A DNA stretch of 64,000 nt from Bacillota bacterium (GCA_023421675.1 JAEZTC010000002.1:372001-436000); one strand, 5' to 3'. Counted from the first letter of the stretch, positions 8,432 to 18,153 are shown. A program made the numbers and translations. The notes: generated from the sequence alone by a model not told the origin.

Positions 8432-9076
8432 ATGCAGAAAAAGCTCAGTGAAAAGCAGCAGCAAATACTGGATTTTTTGAATAAGAATATAGAAGAAAAG
8501 GGCTATCCTCCATCAGTCAGAGAAATCTGCAGTGCAGTTGGATTGAAATCAACCTCAACAGTACATGCATATCTTGAAAAGCTTAATAAAAGCGGATTGA
8601 TTCAAAAGGATGCAACCAAACCAAGAGCTTTAAAGGTTATCAACGGAGGCGGTAACAGCAAACCAAAGATTGATCCGGAAGCTTTTTATTCAAGAAAAGA
8701 GCTTGTGGATGTGCCTATAGTTGGAAAGGTTACAGCCGGATTGCCAATACTGGCAGTTGAAAATGTAGAGGACACCTTCCCTGTTCCCCTTGATTTTGTT
8801 CAGAATTCGGATGCTTTTATGCTAAGGGTTCGCGGAGACAGTATGATTGAAGCAGGTATCCTTGATAATGACCTTGTGCTTGTAAAACAGCAGTCTACGG
8901 CTAGCAACGGTGATATAGTAGTTGCGCTTATAGAAGATGAGGCAACTGTAAAGACATTTTACAAGGAAAAGGGTTATGTAAGGCTTCAGCCTGAGAACAA
9001 GTTTTATGAACCGATCATAGTTAAAGAGAATCTTTCGATACTCGGTAAGGTTTCAGGCGTGTTCAGAAAACTATAA
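8432..9076 (+). CDS. lexA: SOS repressor LexA
   Basis: Represses DNA-damage genes and cleaves itself when RecA filaments form. The 214-residue protein has an N-terminal winged helix (about 1-70, with [22 protein letters not shown]). The Ala-Gly cleavage bond is A102-G103 in KVTAGLP. The serine-lysine catalytic pair is S137 (RGDSMIEAG) and K174 (EATVKTFY). The gene is divergent from a LysM/YneA-like gene, and three LexA boxes lie between them. GAGGTG precedes the ATG at normal spacing. Confidence 0.98.
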   Translation: MQKKLSEKQQQILDFLNKNIEEKGYPPSVREICSAVGLKSTSTVHAYLEKLNKSGLIQKDATKPRALKVINGGGNSKPKIDPEAFYSRKELVDVPIVGKVTAGLPILAVENVEDTFPVPLDFVQNSDAFMLRVRGDSMIEAGILDNDLVLVKQQSTASNGDIVVALIEDEATVKTFYKEKGYVRLQPENKFYEPIIVKENLSILGKVSGVFRKL

Positions 9077-9130
9077 ATTGTAAGGGGTGTGATTCATTGA
9101 ACCACACCTTGCATTATCTATTTAATTATA

Positions 9131-9982
9131 TTATTTAACATTACATTTAAAGTGTCTAACAGCATCTTTAATATCTATATCAAACTGGTATCTTCCAAAT
9201 TCATTAAACTGGCTGATGTTTTTCATGGTATAACCCTTACTGGGTTGCACTTTAAACTCACCTTTATTATCTTCTTCAAAACTAACGGGATAGTCTGTTA
9301 TGGAGCCATCCTGCCTGCGAAGCCATGCATGTGCTCCGTTTTCATATTCATAAAAGTCTACTATATAAACATCTACATTAGACCATTCATCATAATATTT
9401 GTTTGCCCCCTTATAAAAATCCAGACAGGCAGCTTTTATTTGTGACTCAAATGCATCTATCATCTTGTTTTTGTGTTGTGAAGTACCATAGTTTGGTTTA
9501 TGAGCCTCTGGTATTTTTATTGTATATTTATCAACCTCCATATATTTATTCTCATTTTCAGGCCTGCCATACTCACCCTCGTTTGCCTGACCGGCACAGT
9601 ACACAATATCATTCAAATTCTTAAACATTGCCAGCCAATTGCCCATATTAGTGTGTGCATACACAAAATCTTCATAACGATTATTGTATAAACGGATTTC
9701 CACATCAATAGACTTACCAATATAATTATCAAAATCCTTATCTGATGTACCATCCATGATTTTAGCCGGATAGAGATACAGACGATAATTGATGTACTCA
9801 AGAAAAGCATTCTTTATTTTTTCAATTGTATAATTCTTAGGAAGTTGTAATTTAGTGGTTGCTTCTAACTTACTGGTATTTGTTATATTCGTTGTTTTGT
9901 TAGATAGACTATTTTGTGTTTGAGAGCAAGAGCATAACAGAAATATTTGGACAAAAACTAGAATAATCATCCATTTTCGCAT
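9131..9982 (-). CDS. Lipoprotein of unknown function
   Basis: A 283-residue exported lipoprotein. It has a basic start, a hydrophobic stretch and a lipobox L-C-S-C with the modified cysteine at C19, followed by a Ser/Thr/Asn-rich linker (20-45). I recognise no family. The mature part is rich in tyrosine, aspartate and asparagine, and its middle contains YEYENGAHAWLRRQDG (about 210-225), which resembles secreted domains that bind small ligands or wall. It stands between lexA and hfq, alone on its transcript, with a 12-base perfect hairpin upstream at 10031-10062. Confidence 0.6.
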   Translation of the reverse strand: MRKWMIILVFVQIFLLCSCSQTQNSLSNKTTNITNTSKLEATTKLQLPKNYTIEKIKNAFLEYINYRLYLYPAKIMDGTSDKDFDNYIGKSIDVEIRLYNNRYEDFVYAHTNMGNWLAMFKNLNDIVYCAGQANEGEYGRPENENKYMEVDKYTIKIPEAHKPNYGTSQHKNKMIDAFESQIKAACLDFYKGANKYYDEWSNVDVYIVDFYEYENGAHAWLRRQDGSITDYPVSFEEDNKGEFKVQPSKGYTMKNISQFNEFGRYQFDIDIKDAVRHFKCNVK

Positions 9983-10030
9983 AAATCTTTACTCCGTATT
10001 TAAATCATTATTAAAGTATATTAGACATAT

Positions 10031-10062
10031 TAACAACCATTATATAGCACTAATGGTTGTTA
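10031..10062. repeat. 12-bp perfect hairpin upstream of the lipoprotein gene
   Basis: TAACAACCATTA (10031-10042) pairs perfectly with TAATGGTTGTTA (10051-10062) around an 8-base loop. It lies about 50 bases upstream of the lipoprotein gene and is followed by no T-run, so it could be an operator or an mRNA leader hairpin rather than a terminator. Confidence 0.6.
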
Positions 10063-10112
10063 TATCAATATGCTTACATAATTTTAAATTAAGAGAGCAT
10101 GTTTTTAGTAAT

Positions 10113-10139
10113 AAAAAAAAGAGCTTGCGCTCTTTTTTT
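10113..10139 (-). terminator. hfq operon terminator
   Basis: GAGC-TTGC-GCTC is extended by a run of eight A on one side and seven T on the other. It lies 8 bases after the hfq stop, is symmetrical, and ends the miaB-to-hfq transcript. Confidence 0.85.
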
Positions 10140-10146
10140 ATGTATT

Positions 10147-10395
10147 TTATTCTCTTCCAGTATTGTTATCATTAAAAATCAGGTTTACGATTTTCATTGG
10201 GCTTATTGTTGAAATTGCATGCTTGTAAACCAACTGCTGCTTGCCTTCGCTGTCAAGAACAACAGTGAAATTATCGAAGCCCTTAACCATACCCTTTAAC
10301 TGAAATCCGTTTGTCAAGTATATCGTAACAGCAATATGCTCTTTTCTTACTTGATTTAAAAATACATCCTGCAAGTTAATATTCGGTTTGTTCAC
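10147..10395 (-). CDS. hfq: RNA chaperone Hfq
   Basis: Hexameric Sm-like RNA-binding protein that helps small RNAs pair with mRNAs. At 82 residues it is a normal Firmicute Hfq. Sm1 spans about 8-52 ([22 protein letters not shown]), and Sm2 contains YKHAISTI (about 58-65), the family signature. It is last in the mutS-mutL-miaA-hfq run, as in many bacteria, 72 bases downstream of miaA, with GGAGG before the ATG and a terminator just after the stop. Confidence 0.97.
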   Translation of the reverse strand: MNKPNINLQDVFLNQVRKEHIAVTIYLTNGFQLKGMVKGFDNFTVVLDSEGKQQLVYKHAISTISPMKIVNLIFNDNNTGRE

Positions 10396-10467
10396 AAAAA
10401 TATCCTCCTTTGTTGTTCTACATGTATAAACCTATTGGACTGCGAACATTATTATCTATTTCATATT

Positions 10468-11406
10468 CTACAAGAAAATACCATGTGTTGCAAGATAATC
10501 ACTAACATTTTTCAGTATTTCCTGCTGGTCCATACAGTCCACATTTACCCAGTGTACGCCTGGAATTCTCCGAAACCAGGTCATTTGTCTTTTGGCATAG
10601 TGCCTTGTATCCCTTTGCAATATATATATCACTTCGTCAAGGAGCTTCTCCCCCCTTATATATTGAAGTATTTCCTTATAACCAAGTCCCTGCATGGCTA
10701 TGGTATTCTTATCATAACCCATTGAAACAAGCTTTTTTACTTCTTCAACGAGACCCTTTTCAAGCATAAGGTCAACCCTTTTGTTTATTCGTTGGTAAAG
10801 CCTTTCCCTATCCATTGTAAGACCTATAATTATATAGTTATACTCGGGAGGTACGGCTTTCGAAACCTCCTGATGATATGAAATAGGCTTTTTAGTATAT
10901 TCGTAAACTTCAAGAGCTCTTATTATCCTTTTAAGGTCATTTACATGAATCTTAGCTGCAGCAGCCGGATCAACGGCTGAAAGCTTGTCATGAAGGAATT
11001 GGTTTCCTTTTTCTTCTGCTTCCTGCTTTAATTTTTCCCTTAATTCCCAGTCGCTAATCGTTTCCGAAAAATTTATATTGTAAATTAATGAATTTATATA
11101 TAAACCTGTGCCTCCAGCAATTATAGGAAGCTTTCCTTTGTCCAGAATTTCTTTAGTGTACTTAAGTGCAAGCTCTTTATATCTTGCAACACTGAATTCT
11201 TCGTCTGGATTTACTTCATCTATCAGATAATGCATTATACCGGAACGTTCTTCTTCATCCGGCTTTGCCGTTCCAATGTCCATGTATTTATATATCTGCA
11301 TTGAATCGGCTGAAATTATCTCACCGTTTGTTTTTTTAGCAAGTTCTATTGAAAGGCTAGTCTTACCTGAAGCAGTAGGGCCGAGTATAATAATTACGTT
11401 TTTCAA
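10468..11406 (-). CDS. miaA: tRNA dimethylallyltransferase MiaA
   Basis: Adds the isopentenyl group to N6 of A37 in tRNAs reading UNN codons; MiaB, encoded upstream in the same run, then methylthiolates it. The 312-residue enzyme has the P-loop GPTASGKTS (9-17), then ISADSMQIY and DIGTAKP (substrate and tRNA contacts) and GGTGLYI (about 99-105). It lies 17 bases downstream of mutL and is followed by hfq. Confidence 0.97.
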   Translation of the reverse strand: MKNVIIILGPTASGKTSLSIELAKKTNGEIISADSMQIYKYMDIGTAKPDEEERSGIMHYLIDEVNPDEEFSVARYKELALKYTKEILDKGKLPIIAGGTGLYINSLIYNINFSETISDWELREKLKQEAEEKGNQFLHDKLSAVDPAAAAKIHVNDLKRIIRALEVYEYTKKPISYHQEVSKAVPPEYNYIIIGLTMDRERLYQRINKRVDLMLEKGLVEEVKKLVSMGYDKNTIAMQGLGYKEILQYIRGEKLLDEVIYILQRDTRHYAKRQMTWFRRIPGVHWVNVDCMDQQEILKNVSDYLATHGIFL

Positions 11407-11423
11407 GGCGCCTTATCCCCCGT

Positions 11424-13361
11424 CTATACTATTCTTTTAAACATTTTTTCAAGCTCATACTTTGACAGCTTTAATACCGTAGGCCTTCCATGCGGACATG
11501 TAAATGGGTTCCTTAAGCTTGAAAGCTGTTTTACAAGGCTTGTCACTTCTGCATCGTCAAGCTTTCTGTTTGCCTTGACAGAAGCCTTGCAAGCTATGGA
11601 ATATAGGACATCATCAACCTTTTCAGATATTTCATGATTGGAACGGCTGAATATATCATCCAATACCTTATGGAACATTTCTTTTATCAAGCCGCTGTCA
11701 TTAGCCGGTACTGATCTTAGTATTATTGAATTACTGCCGAATTCTTCATATGTGAAACCAAGCTTAAGCAAGGTCTCTTTTTCATCCTGAACCAGCTTGA
11801 ACTCCTGGAATGTAAGCTCTATAACCTCCGGATTGAGTAGATATTGCGCAAGCGATTCATTTTTCTCATATTTTTCTTTAAGCATTTCATATGTAATTCT
11901 TTCATGTGCAGCATGTTGGTCTATAAGCAGCATTTCTTCGCCTGATTGAAGGATAATATATGTAGAGAACACTTGTCCTACAATTCTTGCATTTGTAAGA
12001 TCTGAAACACCCTTTTCCTTTTCTTCAACAGTTTTTGAAACTATCAGCTCAGGAACTTTATTATCAGCTGTACTAATCTTCTGAGGTGCTATTTCTTTTA
12101 TAGCTTGGACAATAGGTTTAACAGCTGCTTTTTCTGTCTCTTTTAAGTATTCCCGCAAACTGTTATTTCCCTCAGACTGAGAGTATTTTTTTATATCAGG
12201 CTTACTGATTACTGGTGATTTTTTAGTTTCAAAGGCTGCTGCAGTTTCAGCAACCTGAAGCTTTGAATTCTCCAAGCTTTGCTGAGTATATTCCACTGGT
12301 TTTATGTAATTATTTTCAGGAATTCTGAAGTCTTCTTTTTTTATTTCAGGTGTAACAACCTCTCTGAAATCCTGGCCTGTTATAAGTGCATTGTTTACAG
12401 CATGATAGACACTTCTGAATATCCCCTGCTCGTCTGAGAACCTTACTTCCATTTTTGTCGGATGAACATTAACATCTACAAGCATGGGATTTATATCTGT
12501 AAATAGCACTATGAACGGGAATTTGTTTTTCATCAGGAGGGTTTTATAAGCTTCATCTATTGCGGATGATATGAGCTTGCTCTTTATGTATCTGCTGTTA
12601 ACAAACAAGGACTGGTGATTCCTGTTGTTCCTGGCAATTTCCTGTTTACCGGCATAACCGAATATTTTTATCTTTTCATCCTCATAACTGATCTCAATAC
12701 AGCTTTTAGCTATTTCCTTACCGTAAATACTGTAAATAACACTTAAAAGGTCTCCATTCCCCGGTGTGTGAAGCACTGTTGAGCCATTAGCTGTAAGCCT
12801 TATTGAAATATGAGGATTTCCGAGTGCAATTCTTTCGATAACATCGGATATATAGCCTGCTTCTGTTGAATCCTTTTTTAAAAATTTAAATCTTGCAGGT
12901 GTATTATAGAATAATTCACGAATTATAAATGTAGTGCCGACAGGACATCCTGTCTTCTTTATCTCTAAAACATTTCCGCCTTGTATCTTTACATATGTAC
13001 CGTTTGTATTGTTTGCAACCCTTGAGGTAAGCTCAACTGATGCTACTGCAGCAATACTTGCAAGCGCTTCTCCTCTGAATCCAAGTGTGTTTATACTGTC
13101 AAGATCATTAGAATTTCTTATTTTACTTGTTGCATGCCTTTCAAAGGCTATAACTGCATCATCTTCCGCTATACCGCAGCCATTGTCAGTAATTTTTATA
13201 TATGATATTCCGCCGTTCCTGATTTCAAGAGAAATTATATTGGCTCCAGCATCTATTGAGTTTTCAACCAGTTCCTTAACAAGAGACGCAGGTCTTTCTA
13301 TTACTTCTCCTGCTGCAATTTTGTTCGAGGTGTTTTCATCGAGAATAACTATATTGCCCAT
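11424..13361 (-). CDS. mutL: DNA mismatch repair endonuclease MutL
   Basis: Links MutS mismatch recognition to strand incision. The 645-residue protein has an N-terminal GHKL ATPase (ELVENSIDAGA, DNGCGI and GFRGEALASI in the first 100 residues) and a low-complexity linker (about 350-440). The C-terminal dimerisation domain contains the metal site DQHAAHERITYE (481-492) and CPHGRPT (about 622-628). These two motifs mark the nicking type of MutL found in organisms without MutH. Its ATG shares one base with the mutS stop (TAATG), so translation is coupled. Confidence 0.97.
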   Translation of the reverse strand: MGNIVILDENTSNKIAAGEVIERPASLVKELVENSIDAGANIISLEIRNGGISYIKITDNGCGIAEDDAVIAFERHATSKIRNSNDLDSINTLGFRGEALASIAAVASVELTSRVANNTNGTYVKIQGGNVLEIKKTGCPVGTTFIIRELFYNTPARFKFLKKDSTEAGYISDVIERIALGNPHISIRLTANGSTVLHTPGNGDLLSVIYSIYGKEIAKSCIEISYEDEKIKIFGYAGKQEIARNNRNHQSLFVNSRYIKSKLISSAIDEAYKTLLMKNKFPFIVLFTDINPMLVDVNVHPTKMEVRFSDEQGIFRSVYHAVNNALITGQDFREVVTPEIKKEDFRIPENNYIKPVEYTQQSLENSKLQVAETAAAFETKKSPVISKPDIKKYSQSEGNNSLREYLKETEKAAVKPIVQAIKEIAPQKISTADNKVPELIVSKTVEEKEKGVSDLTNARIVGQVFSTYIILQSGEEMLLIDQHAAHERITYEMLKEKYEKNESLAQYLLNPEVIELTFQEFKLVQDEKETLLKLGFTYEEFGSNSIILRSVPANDSGLIKEMFHKVLDDIFSRSNHEISEKVDDVLYSIACKASVKANRKLDDAEVTSLVKQLSSLRNPFTCPHGRPTVLKLSKYELEKMFKRIV

Positions 13362-15985
13362 TATATTCCCTTTCTGGCCTTAGTTTGAAGCCTGTATAAA
13401 GTATTGAGCGCATCCAGCGGTGTAAGTGTTGAAACATCTATATTTTTAAGATCTTCTATAACTTCGCTGTCATTTTTAGTTGTGCTGGACAGGTTAAAGA
13501 GGTCCATTTGTCCTGTTATAGGGAGTTTGATTTTACGTGATTTCAGGTTCTTCTTACCTATATCGGCATAATCAAGCTCCGCAAGGATCTCCTTTGCCCG
13601 GTCTATTACAGGCTGAGGCACCCCTGCAAGCTTTGCAACCTGGATTCCGTAGCTGTCATCAGCTCCTCCTCTTAGTATTTTCCTAAGGAAGGTTATGTCA
13701 TCGCCTTTTTCCTTGACTGCTATATAGTAATTCTTTATACCTGTAAGCTTTCCTTCAAGCTCGGTAAGTTCATGGTAATGCGTTGCAAAAAGTGTTCTTG
13801 CTCCCATTTTTTCTGCGTCACTTATATACTCAATAACCGACCAGGCAATACTTAAGCCGTCAAATGTACTGGTACCACGCCCTATTTCATCAAGTATCAG
13901 AAGGCTTCTGCCGGTAGCATTCTTTAAAATGTTAGCAACCTCAGACATTTCAACCATGAAGGTACTTTGACCGGAAGAAAGGTCATCCGAAGCTCCCACC
14001 CTGGTAAATATCCTGTCAACTATGCCTATTTTAGCACTTGTTGCAGGTACAAAGCTTCCTATCTGAGCCATCAGAACAATAAGAGCAACCTGTCTCATAA
14101 ATGTTGATTTACCTGCCATATTAGGGCCTGTTATAATTGCAAGACGGTTTTCGTCATCATCAATAATTGTGTCATTTGGGACAAAAGAACCGCTGTCTAT
14201 CGTCTTTTCAACAACCGGATGCCGTCCTTCATTTATTTCAATTAGCATATCGTCAGAGATTTCAGGCATACAGTAGTTTTCTCTGTCTGCAACTTCAGAA
14301 AGGGATATGACTGCATCAAGTTCAGAAAGTGCTGTTGCAGAGGACTTTATACGCTTTACTGAAGCTGCTATCTGCTCCTTAATTTCAATAAATATTTTAT
14401 ATTCAAGATCAATAACCTTTTCCTCAGCTCCAAGTACAGATTCCTCTATCTCCTTTAGCTCCTGTGTTATGTACCTTTCACAGTTTGCAAGTGTTTGCTT
14501 TCTTATGTAACCTTCCGGAACCTGTGCATAGTTTGATTTTGTTACTTCTATGTAATACCCGAATACTCTGTTAAACCCTATCTTAAGGTTTTTGATTCCC
14601 GTCTTTTCACGTTCTGTGCTTTCGAGTTCAGCAATCCAGCCTTTACCCTTGGTGGTAGCTTCACGGTATTTATCAACCTCTTCATTATAACCTGCTTTGA
14701 TTATTCCGCCTTCTTTGACTGAAACGGGTGAATCTTCACTTATTGACGCTTCAATAAGCTCAAAAATATCATCTAGCGGGTCAAGCTGAGAATTCTTAAT
14801 AATATTGAAATCCGCACAACAATCTCCAAGTATGTTTTTTATGTAAGGTATCTGCCCTATTGAATTCTTAAGTGCAATCAAATCCCTACAGTTGGCATTA
14901 CCAAGTATGATTTTGCCCATGAGGCGTTCTATGTCATAAACCCGTTTAAGAAGCTCACGAAGCTCCATTCTGAGCATGAACTTGTCCTTGAATTCGGCAA
15001 CCGAATTGAGTCTGTCATTTATATCTTCAAGGTTTATCAACGGCAGTTCAACCCATTTTCTTAAGGTTCTTCCACCCATGGATGTCATGGTTCTGTCCAG
15101 AACCCATAGTAATGTGCCTTTTCTCTGCTTTTCACGCATGGTTTCACACAGTTCCAGATTTCTTCTGGTTGAAGCATCTATAATCATGTATTCTTCCATG
15201 CTGTAGGAGTTCAAAGTCTGAATATGCTCAAGGTTTACCTTCTGTGTCTGCTCAAGGTATTCCAAAAGAGCACCCGCAGCATTATTTGAGTAGTCGTATG
15301 ATGTTTCGTTTATTTCAATGTCTTTGAATTTATCTTTAAGCTTTTTACATGAATACTTGTCTTCAAAATACTCATCTTCAAAGCTGGAAATATACGCTCC
15401 GAATCTTTTTCTGAGCATGGAAGACAAAGCATCATCCTTATATAACTCATTGTTTGTAATGATTTCAGAAGGTGAAAACTTGGCAATTTCATCTATCAGC
15501 TTGTTTAAGGTATTTCCGAAGGTAACTTTTGTCTTGCTGAATTCTCCTGTAGATACGTCAACAGCTGCAATACCGAAATACAGTTTGTTGCGGTAAATAG
15601 ACAAAAGATAGTTGTTTTTTTTCTCATCCAACATGGAAGAATCAACAACTGTGCCCGGGGTAACAATTCTTATTACTTCACGCTTAACAAGCCCTTTTGC
15701 AAGGGCAGGATCTTCCACCTGTTCGCATATGGCAACCTTGAAGCCCTTATTAATAAGTCTTGAAATATATGTATCAGCGGCATGAAACGGAACTCCGCAC
15801 ATAGGAGCTCTTTCTTCAAGTCCGCAGTCTTTCCCTGTAAGAGTTATTTCAAGTTCCCGCGATGCAACTTCTGCATCTTTGAAGAACATTTCATAAAAAT
15901 CCCCAAGCCTGAAAAAAAGGATGCAGTCCTTATATTGTTCCTTCATATCAAGATACTGCTGCATCATTGGAGTCACAGCCCCCAT
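13361..15985 (-). CDS. mutS: DNA mismatch recognition protein MutS
   Basis: Mismatch-binding ATPase of 874 residues. Near the N-terminus is the mismatch-intercalating motif GDFYEMF (about 28-34). Core and clamp domains follow, then the ABC-type ATPase with Walker A GPNMAGKST (about 625), STFMVEMSE and LLILDEIGRGTSTFDG. The C-terminal tail (about 800-874) matches the part that binds the replication clamp. The gene is preceded by a repeat island of about 300 bases and overlaps mutL by one base. Confidence 0.98.
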   Translation of the reverse strand: MGAVTPMMQQYLDMKEQYKDCILFFRLGDFYEMFFKDAEVASRELEITLTGKDCGLEERAPMCGVPFHAADTYISRLINKGFKVAICEQVEDPALAKGLVKREVIRIVTPGTVVDSSMLDEKKNNYLLSIYRNKLYFGIAAVDVSTGEFSKTKVTFGNTLNKLIDEIAKFSPSEIITNNELYKDDALSSMLRKRFGAYISSFEDEYFEDKYSCKKLKDKFKDIEINETSYDYSNNAAGALLEYLEQTQKVNLEHIQTLNSYSMEEYMIIDASTRRNLELCETMREKQRKGTLLWVLDRTMTSMGGRTLRKWVELPLINLEDINDRLNSVAEFKDKFMLRMELRELLKRVYDIERLMGKIILGNANCRDLIALKNSIGQIPYIKNILGDCCADFNIIKNSQLDPLDDIFELIEASISEDSPVSVKEGGIIKAGYNEEVDKYREATTKGKGWIAELESTEREKTGIKNLKIGFNRVFGYYIEVTKSNYAQVPEGYIRKQTLANCERYITQELKEIEESVLGAEEKVIDLEYKIFIEIKEQIAASVKRIKSSATALSELDAVISLSEVADRENYCMPEISDDMLIEINEGRHPVVEKTIDSGSFVPNDTIIDDDENRLAIITGPNMAGKSTFMRQVALIVLMAQIGSFVPATSAKIGIVDRIFTRVGASDDLSSGQSTFMVEMSEVANILKNATGRSLLILDEIGRGTSTFDGLSIAWSVIEYISDAEKMGARTLFATHYHELTELEGKLTGIKNYYIAVKEKGDDITFLRKILRGGADDSYGIQVAKLAGVPQPVIDRAKEILAELDYADIGKKNLKSRKIKLPITGQMDLFNLSSTTKNDSEVIEDLKNIDVSTLTPLDALNTLYRLQTKARKGI

Positions 15986-16289
15986 AATCCTGATACCTCA
16001 CATTCGTATAAAATGGAGAATTGAGAATTGAGAATGGAGAATTATTAAATTCAACATTTTAAATTCTTAATTCTTAGTTATATTTTATTTAAAGAATTCA
16101 ATTTTCTATTATCTATTATATTTATACTTCCAAATTGCTTTTATCTCAATTGTCTTTTAATCCTTCATTCTTAATTCTTAATTCTTAATCCTCAAATGTC
16201 AATTCTCAATTGTTTTTACTCTCAATTGCTTTTGGATATTGTTTCTATCTTTTAATTCTCAATTCTCAATTCTCAATATTCAATTGCCT
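15986..16289. repeat. Heptamer repeat island between ylbF and mutS
   Basis: A gene-free stretch made largely of the 7-base unit TTGAGAA. Units read on the plus strand at about 16013-16047; degenerate and exact units read on the minus strand at about 16061-16080 and 16140-16283, ending with the spacer TTGCCTTT (16284-16291) at the ylbF stop. The two orientations could fold into a long hairpin in the mRNA. Closely related islands occur at 16681-16733, 26800-27004 and 35145-35395. Confidence 0.8.
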
Positions 16290-16670
16290 TTACTTACACC
16301 CGCTGCAGCTTCCGCATTTGTTCGGTGAGCAGGGCTCTTCACCTGAAATTGTAAAGATTATTACATCGTTTACTTTCTTCATCAAGGCGTCAAGATTGCT
16401 TTTTGCAACAAGGAAATCACCTGTAACGCTGTACTTGTTTATTTCGTTCTGCTTATCAAGCAGGTTGTTTTTTATTGATTCTATTACTTCCTTATCTCTG
16501 CCTTCGCGTGTGGCTTTTACCACCTCTATCTGAAGAAGCTTGTAATCCTTCATAAGGGCTTGACCTTTTTCATCACCTTCTAGTGCTGCTTCTGCTTTCT
16601 TAAACTCTTCCATTTCCTTCGAAGATGCAATCGCTTGTCCCAATTCCTTAGCCTTTTCAAATATATCCAT
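16290..16670 (-). CDS. YlbF/YmcA family protein with C-terminal cysteine cluster
   Basis: A 126-residue helical protein of the YlbF/YmcA family. In B. subtilis, YlbF, YmcA and YaaT form the Fe-S 'Y-complex' that guides RNase Y and affects competence and sporulation. The tail carries four cysteines (C114, C119, C122, C125; CSPNKCGSCSGCK), which look able to hold an Fe-S cluster. Start: ATG at 16670 has AGGAGG at ideal spacing; the 14-codon upstream extension is only translated repeat sequence (Lys/Ile/Glu-rich). It lies between miaB and mutS, the position of ymcA in B. subtilis. Confidence 0.85.
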   Translation of the reverse strand: MDIFEKAKELGQAIASSKEMEEFKKAEAALEGDEKGQALMKDYKLLQIEVVKATREGRDKEVIESIKNNLLDKQNEINKYSVTGDFLVAKSNLDALMKKVNDVIIFTISGEEPCSPNKCGSCSGCK

Positions 16671-16680
16671 GATATCCTCC

Positions 16681-16733
16681 TGTATTTCTATCTTTTCATT
16701 CTCAATTTTCAATTCTTAATTCTCAATTGTCTT
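16681..16733. repeat. Short heptamer array between miaB and ylbF
   Basis: A run of TTGAGAA-type units on the minus strand that starts inside the last two codons and stop of miaB and ends just before the ylbF ribosome binding site. It carries the variant spacer TTGTCTTT at 16727-16734. Confidence 0.7.
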
Positions 16734-18153
16734 TCAAAATACCTTCCAGCGACCAGGTCTGAATCTCTTTAATATTTACATTTACAAGTCTTCCTATAAG
16801 GTCTTCGGGGCCTGTAAAATTTATTATTTTACTGGTTCTTGTTCTGCCGGTTAATTTGTTTGGATTGTTCTTGCTAAAGCCTTCAACTAGAACTTCAACA
16901 TCCATGCCCATATATTGTTCGTTGATTCCCCTGCTTATTTTATTCTGGAGCTCCAGCAGTTTATCAAACCTTTTCTTTTTATCCTCTTCAGATACCTGCT
17001 CCAAGCTTTTTGCTGCAGGCGTTCCTGTTCTTTTTGAATACAGGAAGGTATACGCAGAATCGTACCTCACCTTTTCTATTACATCCAGCGTTTCATCGAA
17101 ATCCTCATCTGTTTCGCCTGGAAAACCTACAATAATATCAGTAGTAAGCGCAATGCCCGGCACAGCTTTTTTAACCTTTTGAACAAGCTCAAGATAAGCT
17201 TCCTTGGAATACTTTCTGTTCATTTCCTTTAATATTCTCGTACTACCTGCCTGAATGGGCAGATGAAGGTGTTCGCAAACCTTTTTGCAGTCCCTGATGG
17301 CTTCTATAAGGTCATCTGACAAGTCTTTTGGATGTGAGGTCATAAACCTGACGCGTTCTATGTCTTCTACCTTATCAATCCTGTGCAGAAGCTGTGCAAA
17401 GGAAATACCCTCCGGTTTATCCTTACCGTATGAGTTTACGTTTTGCCCCAAAAGTGTTATCTCTTTAAAAGTACTGCCCAGCGAGCTTATTTCACCTACT
17501 ATATCGTCGGGCTGTCTGCTTCTTTCGCGGCCTCTAACGTATGGTACTATGCAATAGGAGCAGAAATTGTTACAGCCATACATTATCGTTATCCATGCCT
17601 TGATGCCGTCCTTACGTTCTATCGGCATGTTTTCAGCTATCAATCCTTCAGAGGTCCATACATCAACAACAGTAGTGCCTGAAATCAATGCATTATTGAG
17701 CATTTGCGGAAACATATAAAGATTATGCGTTCCGAATATAAGGTCAACATGACGATATTTTGACTTGATATGCTCTACAATCTGCGGCTGCTGCATCATG
17801 CAGCCGCAAATAGCAATAATCATCCCGGGATTTTCGCTTTTAAGCTTTTTCAACGCTCCAAGATGCCCATAAACCTTCACTTCAGCATTCTCACGGACAC
17901 AGCAGGTATTGAATATAACAAGATCAACAGCTTTTTCTTCAGGTGCTTCCATGTACCCCATTTCAGAAAGCATACCTGCAAGGCGTTCTGAATCATTTTC
18001 ATTCATCTGGCAGCCAAAGGTCTGGAGCCTGAAGGTCTTCTTACTTCCTGTTTTCTGTTCGTATTCATTACTTATTTGCTTGACTTCCTGTATATATTGT
18101 TTTTGCTTTAATATTTCTTCCTGTGAAACCTGTATCTCTTTTCTTTCTCCCAA
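16723..18153 (-). CDS. miaB: tRNA-2-methylthio-N6-dimethylallyladenosine synthase MiaB
   Basis: Radical-SAM enzyme that adds methylthio to i6A37 of tRNA, acting after MiaA. From the start chosen here (476 residues), the UPF0004 domain holds the auxiliary-cluster cysteines C48 (TFGCQMN), C84 (NTCCVREN) and C118 (CGCMMQQ). The SAM cluster CxxxCxxC is C194, C198, C201 (YGCNNFCSYCIVP), and a TRAM domain ends the protein. The start is TTG at 18153, because GGAGG lies 7 bases before it, inside the longer reading frame. The last residues and stop (DN*) run into the heptamer repeat. Confidence 0.96.
   Translation of the reverse strand: MGERKEIQVSQEEILKQKQYIQEVKQISNEYEQKTGSKKTFRLQTFGCQMNENDSERLAGMLSEMGYMEAPEEKAVDLVIFNTCCVRENAEVKVYGHLGALKKLKSENPGMIIAICGCMMQQPQIVEHIKSKYRHVDLIFGTHNLYMFPQMLNNALISGTTVVDVWTSEGLIAENMPIERKDGIKAWITIMYGCNNFCSYCIVPYVRGRERSRQPDDIVGEISSLGSTFKEITLLGQNVNSYGKDKPEGISFAQLLHRIDKVEDIERVRFMTSHPKDLSDDLIEAIRDCKKVCEHLHLPIQAGSTRILKEMNRKYSKEAYLELVQKVKKAVPGIALTTDIIVGFPGETDEDFDETLDVIEKVRYDSAYTFLYSKRTGTPAAKSLEQVSEEDKKKRFDKLLELQNKISRGINEQYMGMDVEVLVEGFSKNNPNKLTGRTRTSKIINFTGPEDLIGRLVNVNIKEIQTWSLEGILKDN

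Noticed and set aside
9082..9110. Terminator after lexA
   Set aside because: The stem (AAGGGGTGTG with CACACCTT) is imperfect and no T-run follows; too weak to list.
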